Shown one piece after another: positions 12,301 through 27,300 of a DNA stretch of 64,000 bases. Within the stretch, counting starts at the first letter, position 1. Each line of letters starts with the position of its first letter. The notes under the pieces were generated by a model. It ran no database searches. It saw only the letters and a program-made list of their open reading frames with translations, and was not told the origin of the DNA. A program made the translations under genes and the position numbers. Origin of the DNA: Gavia stellata (Eukaryota; Chordata; Aves; Gaviiformes; Gaviidae); NCBI RefSeq assembly GCF_030936135.1, contig NC_082599.1, forward strand, positions 62,718,551-62,782,550, given 5' to 3'.

Positions 12301-15300
12301 CAGAGAGCTGTCTCTCATTATTTGCCTCTGCACAAAGTCCTTTCATCTGTATCGCAGCTGTTATTTCCTCTCCAGTTATCACTTGTTTTATGTTTTCCCG
12401 TACATCATTTGCCATATTAGTTACTTTGATTACATTTTTTGACTCATTTTCAACCCCTTCATTCTGTATCAACACATCAAATTTCTCCTCAGCATCTTCA
12501 CTTTGAAGCACAATGCATTGCTCAGGTGGCAAATGAGTAACATTTTGGGGAACAGATACTGCCCTGGGAGTTTCTCTCTCTCCTGATAATCCATCTCTTT
12601 CTGCTTTCATTAATTCACCATGCTTTTCATGCGTACCCTCATAATCAACAGCTCTGATTAAGATTACATTCTCCTCTGTTTGCTCTACCTCACTACATTT
12701 TTCAACCTGATTCTGAAGCTTGAAACTGTGTAACATACAGTCAGCTGAAGAGCCTCCCTCTTCACTGTGCAAGTCCTCACTATCTCGTTTCTGTTCTTCG
12801 ATGGCTTGCAGTTCATACGCTGTTGCTTCAGTTAGTTCTCTCTTCTCGGTTTCCATTTTCTCAGAATTCTCCTCCAAACAATCTTTGTTAGTGTGCATGT
12901 TTGTAATTAAAGTAGCAGCTTCAGCTTGCTCTGTTTCAGCATCTCTCTCCTCCTTGCTTGACATCTTTGGCCCGATATGAACATTCTTTTCATTCCAACT
13001 CAGGTTACATGAGTTTTCTGCATCAAGACCATGCTCACGTGATTTGCTCTGTCTGTTACACTCCTCATTGAGGCTGAATACATTATAACTCTGAGGTTGA
13101 ACTTGGTCTTCTTGTAAAATATCCTCCACTGCAGAAGCACTGCAATCAACTTCTTCGTCGCTGGAACCTGTGACTTCTCCAAACAATAGATCCTTTAATG
13201 AAAAATACAAAATTAATATTCCAAAGCCTGGTATCGGTTTTAAGATCTGTTTCTCTAAACAAATACACTGGTGGCCCTGACGTGCAGTGCTTTTGAGAGA
13301 TTAAGGCTGATCAACAGAATGACATCCTTCTTCATCATTGTTTTTCATAGCAAATGGGAAGTACCTCTGTGAAAAGTCAGAGACTTCTTTACCCACCTAC
13401 TCGCACTTTAAGATTACTGGAAAACAACATCTGAGTAGGTTCCCCTTGACTTCCAAGCTGTGGAATTTTGCTATGAAAGCCACACTTATACCCAACAGGA
13501 GTTGGGACTGTAAGTCTGCAACATCAGGAAAAGAAACTATGACAGCAGTTGAGACACGGCTGACTTTGTTTTAAATATACTTCTGAAAATTATGTTTTGC
13601 CCCCTTCCACAGGCAGTATGCTAGAAGATAAAATAGTATCCATATGGATCTAAACACTCACACAGAAACCTTCTGAGTGCATGAGTAACTAATACTGATA
13701 CTCAAAAAACCTAAAAAGCCCAGGAATAGCAAATCACTATTTTTGCAGTAATTATACGACCAACTTAGTGCCAAGTCAGACACATCCTGAAACTCACCTG
13801 TGTAGTTAGTGGTGAAAGCTGTACTGGAGAAAGTAGAGCAGGGAGAGGCCTGGCCCAGTTCAATATATCTATCACATTTCCACCTGGGCCCTTTTGCTCC
13901 TGGTCAGAAAAGTCTGAACTGCTGTGTGCCCCATCTGTCTGTATGATTGCATCTACAGTTTCATCCTCACCACCATGCAGACGTTCTTCAGTAGTCCTGT
14001 TCTCAACACGGTCACCTCCAAAAGGCTCGGTACTCGCTTGAAGTTGCATGGCTGTGACAGAATTTTGCTTTCCAGCACTTTCTAGTGAGGAATACCAAGG
14101 TAGCGTTTTGCCATCACACCTCCTGATCTTTTGGTGGATTTGTACAGTTTCTAAGACACAAAAATATTGTTAAGAATTTCCCATTTTTCTTTATAGAGAT
14201 AATACATCATAGTAATAAGAATGCATTACCAACTTTTCAAGGGATGTTCCCAGAGACTAGTAATAAGAAGCACTTAATGTCACTTTCAGAAATATTTTCC
14301 TTATAGACATCAGATATTGTTATTCACAAACAATTCTTTTGTCATGAAAAAGGTGTATGTATGTGCAAAGAGCTCCGCCCAACCACTTTCTGACTATTAA
14401 GACTATTATTCTTCCCCGTTTTTCTTATCAGGAAGGGCCATACTGGGTAGGACTGAAGGTCCATATAGCTCAATGATTTATTTTAGTTTTAGCCCCGTAA
14501 CTGATGTTCAGGAAAAGCAGGACAAGCATGCAGTGACATTCCCCACTCTCAGCTTAAAGCAACCTGCAGCTTTGAGCCAGCAGCTGCACTTGCAGGCCAG
14601 TTACAATCATACCCTGCCAGAAACCCAGTAAGGGAGCTCTTAGCTATATTCCTAGTTTTATTATTTAATACGCATACACTTTTAAAGTGTTTGTTCTTTA
14701 AATTCCAATATTGAGTCTAATCATACAAAACTTTGTCTTTAATGATGTAACTTAGTTAAAGCTGAACCCTTAAAAAGAACCTTCTTAGAAGTGAGGTTCC
14801 CCCACGACATACCTATGCACAAAGGAGTTTAAACCACTAAGACAATGAAAGCTACCAAGCAGTTGACAACCCTTTCAAGATTATGTCAACTATACCAGTT
14901 TTACAAAGTTATTCTAGCAGCAAGAAAACATGTCCAAATGCTCTGTGTGATTCTTTGCATTGTACTTTTGTTTTGTTCCTTTTCAAATCACACTTTTGAC
15001 TATTACACAGTAAGCCATTTCTTATGCATGCAGGCAAAACACATTGCCCCAGGAAAGTCTAAACAGTAGAGACAATTTAAATATTGATTATAATTGTGCT
15101 AGATACTTTTAACAGTGAAAAGATGGCCCGGTTTTCTGAAATTTAAATTCTGTGGTATTATAAAAAGAAAATATGACCTCCAATAAAACAGTAGAAATCA
15201 ATAGCCCGAAACCCCAGTGTACCACATGGAACTAGAACCTACTACGTAGTATTTGCAATTCTTATATGCCATTTGTATGTGTGATCTTGTTTACAGTGCT

Positions 15301-18300
15301 CTCAAACACTACCGGACACAGAATCAGCAGTATTCAAGCAAGGATCAAGCCTATTCTGTGTACATCCAAGTACCATCCCACAGTATAAAGAACAGCACAT
15401 GCACAAAATGGTTTTGAACAGAGGATGTATTGATTTAATTGGCACAACTTGCATGCTGTTTGAAAAATAAAAAAGAACAGTGTGCTTCATTATTGCTGCT
15501 GGTGTTTATCCACTACTAGAACTTGCAGAATTACAGAATGACAGGGGTTGGAAGGGACCCGTGGAGATCCTCTAGTCCAACCCACCCACCAGAGAAGGGT
15601 CACCTAGAGCAGGTTGCACAGGAATGCGTCCAGGCGAGTTTTGAATATCTGCAGAGAAGGAGACCCCACAACCTCTCTGGGCAGCTTGTTCCAGTGCTCT
15701 GCCACCCTCAAAGTAAAGAAGTTCCTCCTCATGTTTAGATGGAACTTCCTATGACCAAGTTTGTGCCCGTTACCTCTTGTCCTGTCACTGGGCACCACTG
15801 AAAAAAGACTGGCTCCGTCCTCCTGGCACCCACCCCTGAAGTATTGATAAGCATTAGTAAGATCCCCCCTCAGTCTTCTCTTCTCCAGACTGAAAAGCCC
15901 CAAGTCCCTCAGCCTTTCCTCATAACAAAGATGTTCCAGTCCCCTAACCATCCTTGTAGCCCTTTGCTGTACCCTCTCCAGCAGCTCCCGGTCCTTCTTG
16001 AACTGGGGAGCCCAGAACTGGGCACAGTACTCCTGCAGCAGCATCAATGGTAGTATCAGATTCAAAAATACTAATTTAATTTGAGAGGTGAAACTGACCT
16101 CCCAGAGATCTGTCTCCCAATAACCTTCAAGCACATTCTGATACGTTGGCTCCACTAAAGTATTTAGTAGGAAAACTATCAAAACGCTGTTTCCAAGATC
16201 CATCTCAGTCACTTCACAGAGCAGCTCCATATCAAAATCTCAATTGCTGCAACGGACAGTAGGAAGAGGCAGAAACTGTTCAGCCTAAAGGGCCTTACCA
16301 CCTCATTTTCCCCAAAGATAAGTAAGCTCTGGTATCTCCTTTAGTCAAAGCAGCATCTTACAGGCCTTAAGATCACACACTGTTTTATAAAGCTGTTTAA
16401 GAGCCACAGACACATAGAGCTTCCAGGATGTTCTACATCTCGTCATGAAAAACCTAGATCCCTCTTACAATTTGAGTCCCATTATAACATCCAAGGGAAA
16501 AGGAGATCCTTCACAAGCAGGAACAAAGAGAAGAAGGAAAATTCAGAAGGTGGTTCTCTCTAAGATATAATCATAGATTATATCAGATTTCTTTCATGCT
16601 CCGTTGTGCCAACCAGTTTTAAGTTCAGAACTTTCTCCACACTGAAGCGGGCAGAAACACACAGTTCTATATTTTGCCCCTAGAAGAACTTCAATTAGAC
16701 TATTGGGAAGTTTACTCTGCACAGTGACCTACACAACAGCACTAAGTTATCAGGAACTTTACATCCTATCTATACTCTCAAGGTCAGTCATACGCCTAAT
16801 AAGGAGCCCAAGAATATTGATACACACCATCCACTGAAAAGCTTCCTCTGAGAAATGGATCAAAGATAAAACTTCTGAATAACTAAGAGATTCTTCATCC
16901 TTCTCTCCTTGTCCCGTTTTAACCCAGTCCCTGGTAACCTTGAATTTCTTTAGGAATGAGATGCTTTTCTTATGGTTACCCCTTCATCTGTAGGAAGAGT
17001 TGTCATTGCAGTTTTCAAAGGTTCAAGATATAGTAACTTCTCCATAGGAAACAGCCAACTCTTTGGCACCTTGGCCTGAACTTCAGGTCCAGGAAAAGCC
17101 CTACTGATATCGAGCCCTTCTCATGAGAAGTATCCTCTCAAAGATCGTATTTCACAAATTTTACTTTATCCAGGGAATCACGCCTTTTTTCATTACTTCA
17201 CTTGCCAAAATGATTAAGTTTTGTCCTCAGATCTACAAGCTGGAATCTAGTCCACATAGCTTCAAACCCTTACATTGCGGCCTTCTCCCACTTCTGAGAT
17301 TACTCTGATCTGAAAACACCATCACAATCTACCACACGCTACTGTGAAATACTTTCTTGATGAAGAATGGAGAAAGGAGAGCAGAGATTAAATAAGCAAT
17401 CCAATGCTAACATCGGTTGCCTTGGTACTAAACAGTATTCTGTTTTTCGAGACAGCAAATTCACGCATTCCATCATATGAAACAAATAATTATGGTGAAC
17501 GCTGCATACCTGAAACTAAATAAGCAATGCTACGCTATCTAAAAAGATGTTATCTTGAAAGATTTTCATGTGGTCTTCAAGACAGAAAAGAGGTCTGCTT
17601 CTTAAATCACTCACATCCTATGGACTTTAATCTCAGGATCATAAATCATACACAGGTCCTACACAGTCTTATCTTTGTATTTTACATGTAATGCCCCTGC
17701 CTTGCATCTCCTTTTATCTTGTATTAAAGCAGACACCAAGGTACCTCCAGCGCGCTCCTTTCCATCCCTGCTCTTAAAATCTATATGCAGCTTCTCTCCT
17801 ATCCTAGATCCCCAAACGAGAAGGAAGATGAGATAAGATGGGTATAGCTCTGCAGTAGGCCAGATTTAGCTCAGAACCCCGTTATACATACTACTTGAAG
17901 AGGCTCAGCTCCTCCCAGACATGGTCTTCCCATCTTCCCTCATCTCCTCTCACACCATAAGCCTGTATATGAACAGTGCGTGTTGGGAGAATCCAAACTA
18001 CCAAAATCTTCAGCACTGGGCTGCAAGATTCTTCAAATGCTTCTTCACAGGCCCATTTGCAATGTAGGTGACTTTATGCACAAATTACATGGGAAACAGT
18101 TTTCCGATGTCTAAAAAACCAGCAATGTCTTATTAACCTTAGATTATGGTCTAAGGTTATTGGTCTGGCAGTCAACTGCAGGTACAGTAAACTTTATTAC
18201 TGGCAGATTTGTAACAATGCTACCAAGACCAAGCAAAAATGCTTTTAAATTCAGTTTGGCAAAACCTCATTGTCCTATGAGGCTTTCACAATGGCACGTT

Positions 18301-21300
18301 TCTTGGAAAAAGCCTGATGGGTCTTCCAGTTTTCATACATGAACATGTTCTTCAAGAAAGCCATTCAAAGCGGTATCAACCTTGGTGGAACAGAGAAGGC
18401 AGTGATTGTAAAGGAAAGCTGTGGATATTTTACAGCACACTGGAGTGTATGGAGAAATCGGCCAAAAACATATCTTTCTGAAAGGCTAGATCCAGGCAGA
18501 CAGATGAACTGACATTCTCTGGAGAAGGTGCTTCAGCAATACTACCATCAAGCTGATTTGCTCTCTAAGATGAAACCATTATAATATGGGACAAGCAATT
18601 AGGGCAAGCTCATTAAGATCCTTTGTTTTCCTAGAAGATTGCATTGGTAAACATAAGCATTTTGTTATTACGAATCCAAGGTAATGGCCGCTTTCATGAG
18701 AGGCAGAACAAGAAGATGTCTGTCCTAGGCTTGAAGAGGGAAAAAACCAAACCCAAAGCAACAGAAAGCAAGATGTATTTCTATGGTATCTAGCCACTCC
18801 AACAAAAGCAAAAGAGGGACTGACTAGAAGGGACCGTTATGGACAATTTTTCCCTTTGGTGAAAGCACTGTAGTTTCCTTGAGAAGATGTCAATAGGAAA
18901 GATGGGACAGGACTCCTGGAATCTAAAGGTCCCCTTGTGATGGATGGCACAGGGATGACACTAGGACCCGATACCCTTGAAATCACCCGTATTTCAAACT
19001 CTTCAGTTTCTTGTGCTTGTTCTTGTCATTTGACTGACCATTGATCAAGAAATCAAATTCAGGATCTTAGGGGACAACTGTCTAGCTCAGTTTTGAAGCT
19101 GGAGCTGAAGCCACAGATCTGCTGGATTAAACTGGTGGCAGTGAGGTTGATAAACTGGCTTATGAGCCGGTCCTTAGATTTTGGCACCTCTTAAGTGGAT
19201 TTGACTGGAACACCATCTGAAACTAGATTCATTGGGATCTACACTGGTAGCAAATCTCCAGACTTAACAGGGTGGGGAGACAGGATAACAGTTCAGCTTC
19301 AAAGCTCTTAATAAGGCAGGGTACTTATCCCAGACAGTATCTCGACAGCCTGAGCTACAGAAAACCAAAGTAGTAGAGAAAATAAAATAAAAATGAAAGA
19401 TTAATAGGCACACTGTGGAGAGACAACTACAGAAATACTAAAGCAGTTTCAAGGCACCTATTACTCTTGAGGGCAGAAGGAAAATGACATCTGTTAAGTG
19501 AAGTTAAAGCCGTTCAAGTTTGCTGTGAATGTGCATGTGGATAACTACTCAGATTATGTTTTATTATTATACCGAATATCACGGTACAAAATTAAAGCTG
19601 TCACCAAATTATACCTTTTGTCTCTCTATATCACGAATATGAAAATCAATGCACTGTTATCTATTATTATTCAGGCAGGTATGACTGAAGAAAATGGTGA
19701 TAATGGCTTCTTAAATTTTACAATCCAACTATGTTACCATGCGTTTGTTTCAGACTAAAAAGAGCACTTGCATCCTGTATTTCACCTTACATACTGCAGA
19801 GTTTATAATGATATAATAATGAAGGTATAAACATGAGAGGTGAGTTTTGACTACTTAGAAACAGTCAAAGCAGCTGATAGTAAAATAATTTGACTTCTCA
19901 ATTCCAGCAGTAGATTACAACAGCTTTTATTCAGAAGAGCATTCCAGTTTACTTGGTTGTTCAAATTAATATTTGCAATTATTTTCAAATATTCTAATCA
20001 CACATGTACTTGACCAGGCAATCACCAAGGAAAGTATTTAAGTCTGTCAAAAAAGTGTTATGCAAATAGTACCCAACCTGATGATATCCCAGTAAGACTA
20101 AATTAATCCACTTGCATATTAATAAATTCACATTTACTGGAACTTACCTTCCGTAACAGTCAGTCTTCTTTTTTCAGGCCATGCCTTATCCTGAACAGAA
20201 GCTGAAAAAACGTACCAATATTTATTTTTGGTCAGAAAAAGAGACAGCTCCAAGAAAATTTCACGACTGCATGCCATCTCACCCAAGACAGGATCGTTTT
20301 CCTGATTCTCTCTTTTTCCTGTTGCACTGTCAATGCACATCCAGAGTTCTTCTAACAAGAGCCTTATTTTTTCTGTTAAAATAAATATTTTTATAAATTG
20401 AGGAAAACCTCATTTGCTCAGAGAGCTAAGAATTTATGTTTCTTTATTTTTACTCAGAACACAGACATGCCTACAACAAAATACCCACAACAAAAATTAA
20501 GACAAGGGACATAAGGGCATTTTAGCTTCAGAGAAAGAGAAATGCTAGATGCCATTGAGGGAATGGATCCTGTATTGGCCACAGCCACACAGCAGACTGA
20601 AGGAACAGTTGCAAAATGCTTTAGCTTTTCCTTTCTATAGTGAGGGTGGCAAAAAGTTGTAGCAGCTGCCAGAATAAAATATAAAAGCAGATTTGAATGT
20701 AGCATTAGGGGAAATAAATAGCTTTCTAAAACAGGTGACGAGCATAAATGGGGGAGGAAATCTTTTAGGAAGAAAGTACTTGTATCACGTTCTTTCTTTA
20801 TGCCTGCTCAGTAGTAACTCATCTTAGTCTTACCATGGAGTAACAGCACATTAAATGTATCTGAATTAATTATCAGGCCACAACATTAGTAGACATTGTC
20901 TGGAGTCCTAACAGCACCATTGCTAGGTGACACCGAACAACCTAGTTCCAGAATCAGAAGGGCAGGTGCATAAAATACACAAGCATGTCACCTACTTATG
21001 CCAAAACTACCATCAGATCCAACAATCAGGAACTGAGACTATTGGTTTTGTGCCAATTCCGTAAGTCGAAGACCACAGCAAACTGCTACTCTTTTATGAA
21101 GAGACATATTACAAAAACCTCAGGACATAAGAGGAAAACGTGCCAAATTTTGCATGACAGCTATTAACAACGCTAACTATTTCTCATTAGTAATAACGCC
21201 TTGCTGCTTTTTGAAGCTCAAATTAGAGCTCAGATCTTAATTTCCCCATTTTGCCATTAATTAAAAATTAAAGGATGAAATTGGGTACCAATTTAGTACA

Positions 21301-24300
21301 ATCCAAAAGGCAATAAAAATATGCCAAGACAAACAAGAACTGACAAGGTCTACCTTTTTCAGAAAAGTTTAATTTTGTCAACAAACTTTATATACAAATA
21401 TTACAAAGCAAGAAATAGAACAGGAAAGTTCTTCTTTTGCCTGAAAATTGCCTTCAGAATTTCTAAACAATTCAAAACCAATACCAGTATTTTAAAAGAC
21501 TGCAAAAATGCAAAAAATAAATTTGCTTAAAGTTTGGCTGCAGTACTTCAGAGGAAGTTTAGAAGGAGTTTGCTCCACTACACAGTTAGATTCAGATAAT
21601 TTGTAGCAGGTATTTTACATCATTGGGGGAAAAAAGTCAATAGGATAAGAAACAACTACACATCCTGGATTTCCACTTGATTTACAGAGCTTCACATAGA
21701 AATTGTAGCAGATTACACTCCTCTCTTGTGTCTTTTGCTTTGCATGCTTCCTTTATGATTTCAATAAGCTTCAAAGACAACGAGATCGTTTGTATTTTTC
21801 TCAGTGTTTGCGTTGTGTTTTATAATTGCACATTGATCGACTTCACACACACGTGGGGTAGACTAGTCATTTTAATGAATCAAGTGTTTTACTTACTGCA
21901 AAACTCAAATTGTCATCTATGACATTAGCCCCTCATCAGTGTAACATTTTTGTATCAAGCACATCTGCTCTTAAAGCATTTCTGTAAGTATCCTCTGTTT
22001 CCAAAAATGCAACCCCAGAAGAGTTGCAGTATATTCATAATGGTTGGTTCCGCACAGAGAACAATCTTGCAAAAAATCTTACCTTTGTCTATATCTGTTG
22101 TAAGATCTTCACTTGAACTCTGGGTCTCCACATGCTTAACTATTAAAAAGAGGAGAGGGAGCAAAGGAAATGTTCAAATGGAGCAATACCACACATGAAT
22201 CTGAAGGCAATCAAAGGTGAACACTTACCTTTTCTGAACTTCTCTTTAAGTACACCATCAAGTTTTCCCTGTTAAAATTAAATAATATTAATTTTTCATG
22301 CCATACGTAGTTTGTAGAGCATCTACTCTTAATTAGCATGAAATCTAAATCAACATTTCAAAGGTCATGCTTCAGTTGGAAAATTTCTATCTCTTAAGGT
22401 GAACTGCTATGTTTAGTTACTCAATATCCCCAACAAATGTAATTCTACTATTTCAGTATCTCTATTACCAGTAGCTTCCTTTCCCCTCCCAAATACTAAA
22501 AGAAGCTTCATCCAAAAGACCAGGCAAGTCTTACTTGTGCCTTCTTTAGCTCCTTTTCAAGCCTTTTCTTTTCAGTTTTCAGTTGTCTGACGTCCTGTGT
22601 ATGCTTTGTTGCTGCCTCTTCGAGAACCAAAATTGAAGTTAGAAACGACAATATAAGAGACAACTAATTTAAGTAGTATTGGTCACCAGTTTGCAAATCA
22701 AATCAACAGGAAAAAAAATAGATAGTGTGAAATACAAATCTATTGAAGTTTTCTTTGGCTCATTAAGACAACTCATGCATACAAGTATGTCATCTTCCAC
22801 AGCATAATTACTGTTCTGAACTACCGAAATACATTTATTACTTTTCTCACTTACAAGCAAGAATGAAGAGTGGGTCATACTGTAAGGATACTGTACTGTA
22901 GAACAATATACACCAAGTGAAAAAAGGGAATGAAATTAAGAATGAGGTGCAATGTTTTTTTTCATGCCTTTTATTCTCTTATTTAAAAAGAGGACTCTGG
23001 TTCAAAGACGAAAACACCATAGCCAACTGCATTAGAAAGATGTAGATAGCACTCAAGACTAATAAACAGAGATGAGTACTTTATGTCTTAATGTCTAACA
23101 GACACCCAGGAAGAGTGCAGATGGGTGCGAATAAAAAGTACAGGGCAGGTAAGTGCGGATTGAATGTGAGGTTCCTAGGGAAATTCTCAAGCGAGAGAGA
23201 TACTTGAGAGAACTCCTGAGAGATCAGCTTGGTGACTTACACATGGACAGCAGAGAAAAGACAGATGGAACTTGCCTGCTGATCAGATCAGGTCACAGAA
23301 GAGAGCGTATCAAAAGAAAGAGCATTAAAAAGGCAGCTCAGGTGGTAGGCTGACAAAAAACAATCATGGGAAAATTTCAGATTGGCAAAAGACACCAGGC
23401 TAAAATATGAGGTCTGGGATATTTAATGAACATAGAAAAGAACAAAACAGATAAACTAGTCACTCAGGTTGGGCCTGATGCAAACTCTCTCACAGTATTT
23501 TGTTCTAGCTCTGCCAGAATTTGAGTTTTTGGGGCAAGACGGTATAAAAACCTTGCTGCCACGTAATGGAACTCCAAAATGCTCGTCAAAATAAACACCC
23601 CGCACCTGTACTTTACAGTAGGATTTGGGGGGTTTCTAACCCTAAGATACAAGTCACTCAGTTCATTGTACTTTAAAACTGTGGTAAGCACAGCTGTTAA
23701 GTGTGCCATGAATGAAAATATTTGCCTCGCCAACTAACAGTACAGCAAGTTAAGTATCAGGATGCTTTATGCGTATCCACCCTCCACCAGCAAAACAAGA
23801 AAAACACAGTGCCACAAGGCAAGTGCTTTATCTCTACTTAAAAACAAAACAAACAAACAAACCAACCAACCAAAAACCAACTGCCAGAACATTTAAAAAT
23901 CAGAAAACATGTGTCAGGATCACTACATATTTAAATATGATTATAAACATGACGAGAAGAATCTGGTCAAGATTATTAGAACGCTGGAGCACATGCCCTA
24001 TGAAAACAGGCTCATTGAACTAGACTTACTTAGCTTGAGAGGGAAAAAAAAAACAACAAAAAAACCTTAGAAGGGATCCAAAAGCAGCTTTCCTGTACCT
24101 ACATGGTACCATCAAGAAGATGGAATGAGACTGTTCAGTGGTGCATGGTGGGAGGACGAGAGACATCAGGCATAGGTTGAAACAAGAGCATTTCCAACTG
24201 GCTATAAGGAAAAGCTTTTTCACCATGAAGACAGTCCTGCAGTGAATCAGGTTGCCTGACCAGGCTGGGCAGACTCCATCCTCTGAGGTTTTAATGACCA

Positions 24301-27300
24301 GAAGTTCCCTTCCAACTTCAGTTACACCACGTGCCTAAGATACTCAACAGAAACCATTTTGCAGGAGGGCTGATGTAATTCAGAGACTAAGCACCTCACA
24401 TAGTACTGCCCTGCCTTGCTCCTTGGGGCCTCAGAGTTAGAAAGTTGCAATTACTTCGTTGGATAAAAAAGGAATCAAGAGATGGAGTAGGACAACAGCA
24501 CAGTAACACAATGTAGAAAGTTACCTTCAAGTTTCTTCACTTTTGTTTCCAGTTTCTTTCTCCTGTTAAAAAGAAGGCATTAATACATCATTGTTTTATA
24601 GAATTACGTTGCATAAAAAGCCAGGAAAAAAAAATCTAGCCATTTCAGGGAAAACACACTTCTTAGACCGACGACCTGCGAGACCAATGTCCCCCTGAAG
24701 TTGAAAACTTAAATCAGTGGCATGTTGCAGACATTCTCACCCAAACAGCTGTATCTGTTACAGAGGTAGAGTTTGCTCTTAAGAGAGTCACTCCACCAAT
24801 CCAGGTACATAAATATACCTCCAGCTACAACCTGGAGTTACAAACAAAAGCCAAGAAAACTGGCTTCTGGTTTTTGCATTTCTACAGTGTAATGCAAACA
24901 GGTTAGTTTTACTCCTTAAAACCAATTAAGCCTTGCTTACAGTGACAGAATCACAGAATCACTACAGTTGGAAAAGACCTGTAAGATCATCAAGTCCAAC
25001 CATCACCCCAACCCCACCATGCCCACTAAACCATGTCCCACAATGCCACGTCCACACATTCCTTGAACACCTCCAGGGATGGTGACTCGACCACCTCCCT
25101 GGGCAGCCTGTTCCAATGATTCACCACTCTCTCAGCAAAGAAATTTCTCCTAATATCCAGCCTGAACCTCCCCTGGTGCAACTTGAGGCCATTTCCTCTT
25201 GTCCTGTCGCTTGTCACTTGGGAGAAGAGACCAACACCCACCTCTCTGCAACCCCCTTTCAGGTAACTGTAGAGTCAATAAGACCTAAGCAATGAGATAA
25301 CCAGGATCACTTATGTCCCACAGCTTTTTGTTCAGAATATCCAGGTGTTTACTAAAGCCAACCCAAACCAAAAAAAAATATGCATCCTGAACAATTTTGA
25401 CTTCAGCACTTCCAATCCTACCTTATACGTAAAACATACGCAGAACTGGAAAATTAAAAAAAAAGGAAATACTTCTATTATTGCCTTCTGTTAAATCCCA
25501 ATAGCCCAGAAACAGTTCTTAAACTCTTGTGATAAGTAGAGGACTCTGTCCTGACAAACACAAGCTACCAACGCTCACTGATCCCTTGCATGAAGAACAC
25601 TGTTCATCCATTCCCCATATTAAAACTTGTATAACGGATTGAGATTTACAGCCTAAGCCTTTCGGGATGTGCAAGCTTTCCTCATTACTTCAGACATTAA
25701 CTGGAATACATTTGAAAACCCACTCAGAAACAGGATGATTGACCACCTTTGGCATGTTCAGTGGTCAAAGCATTTATACTATAAAGTAATAGATGGATGC
25801 TTTTGGGCCTTCTCAGCCAGAACAGGCTCATACTTAAGTCTCTCTATGCTCAGATGATGGCTCTGACAGTCAAGCCATAGGTGAGAATTTCAGGAAAAAA
25901 TTCTCATAAAACATCTTTGCAGCAAAAAAAAAAAAGAGGGGGGGTTGTCCTTTAAAAAATAGCTGGTAACGAACTTCTGTTTCTCTGTATATTATCTTCT
26001 GACCAACGCATAGAAGTACTGCACCTACAAGGTATGGATATTGGAAGCAAGGACAGGCAACACAGGAGGACTACAAAGATGCCGTTCACCATTGTAGGGA
26101 AAAGATTCGTGCAACCAAAGCGCGATTAGAGTTCAAGCTGGCCAGTACTCCGAAGGACAACAAAAAGGGTTTTTTAAAACATGTTAACAGCAAAAGGAGG
26201 ATCAGAGATAACATTGGTCCATTACTTGATAAGGTCGGTCACCTAACAAATAGGGACATAGACAAAGCAGAGACGTTCAATGCCTCTGTCTTTAACACCG
26301 ACGATGGGCCCTGGGATTCCCCAGAGCCATGTGTTAGAAGACCGTGACTGGGGGGATGATAAACTCCCAGCCAACTTTGAACTTCTTCAAGACTTGCTGC
26401 TCCAGCTGGATGCACGTACGTCTATAGGGCCTGATGGGATTCATCCCAGGGTACTAGAAGACCTGGCCAATGTTATCACAGGACCCCTCTCCTGTATTTT
26501 TCAATGGGCTTGGGAGTCTGGAGAGGTCCCTGTTGACTGGAAGCTGGTAAATGTCCCGATTTTCAAGAAGGGTAAGGAAGACCCTGCTAATTGCAGGCCT
26601 GTCAGTCTCACTCCAGTGCCTGGTAAAATGATGGAGAAGGTTATTCTGGGAGTTATTGAAAAACACTCAAGAGAGAAAGCAGTCATTGGTCATAGCCAGC
26701 AAAGGGAAAGTCCTGCTTAACCATCTTGATTTTCTTTTACAACAAGGTCACCCATCTAGTTGACCAAGGGAAGCCAGTAGATGTGGATATTTTTGGATTT
26801 TAACAAAGTTTTTGATACTGTCTCTCACAGTATCCTTCCGGACAAAATGTCCAGCACACAGCTAGACAAGTCCATAACACATTGGGTGAGCAACTGGCTG
26901 ACAGGTCGGGCTCAAAGAGTTACAGTAAATGGGGTTACATCAGGCTGGCAGTCAGACACCAGTGGGGTTCCTCAGAGCTCAATTTTAGGGCCAGTGCTCT
27001 TTAATGTTTTTATAAATGATCTGGACACAAGTCAAACGTGTACATTAAGTAAGTTTGCCGGTGATATAAGAGTAGGAGCTTTGGATTCCCTCGATGGTAG
27101 GAAGGCCTTACAGAGAGATCTGGATAGGCTAGAGAGCTGGGCAATCACCAACGGTGCAATATTTAACGAGAGCAAGTGCCAGATTCTCCACCTGGGATAG
27201 GGTAATCCTGGTTATACATACAAATAGGGGGATGAGAGGCTGGAGAGCAGCCTGTGGGGGGTTGAGTTGATGGCAAGTTGAATGTGAGTCAACAGTGTGC

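Noticed and set aside
13193..13210. Upstream Met (MYFSLK) of the long frame at 8.4-13.2 kb as an ICE1 start
   Set aside because: These six codons lie in intron 12; the acceptor CATTAAAG joins exon 12 in frame, and exon 1 provides the known MMPGET start.
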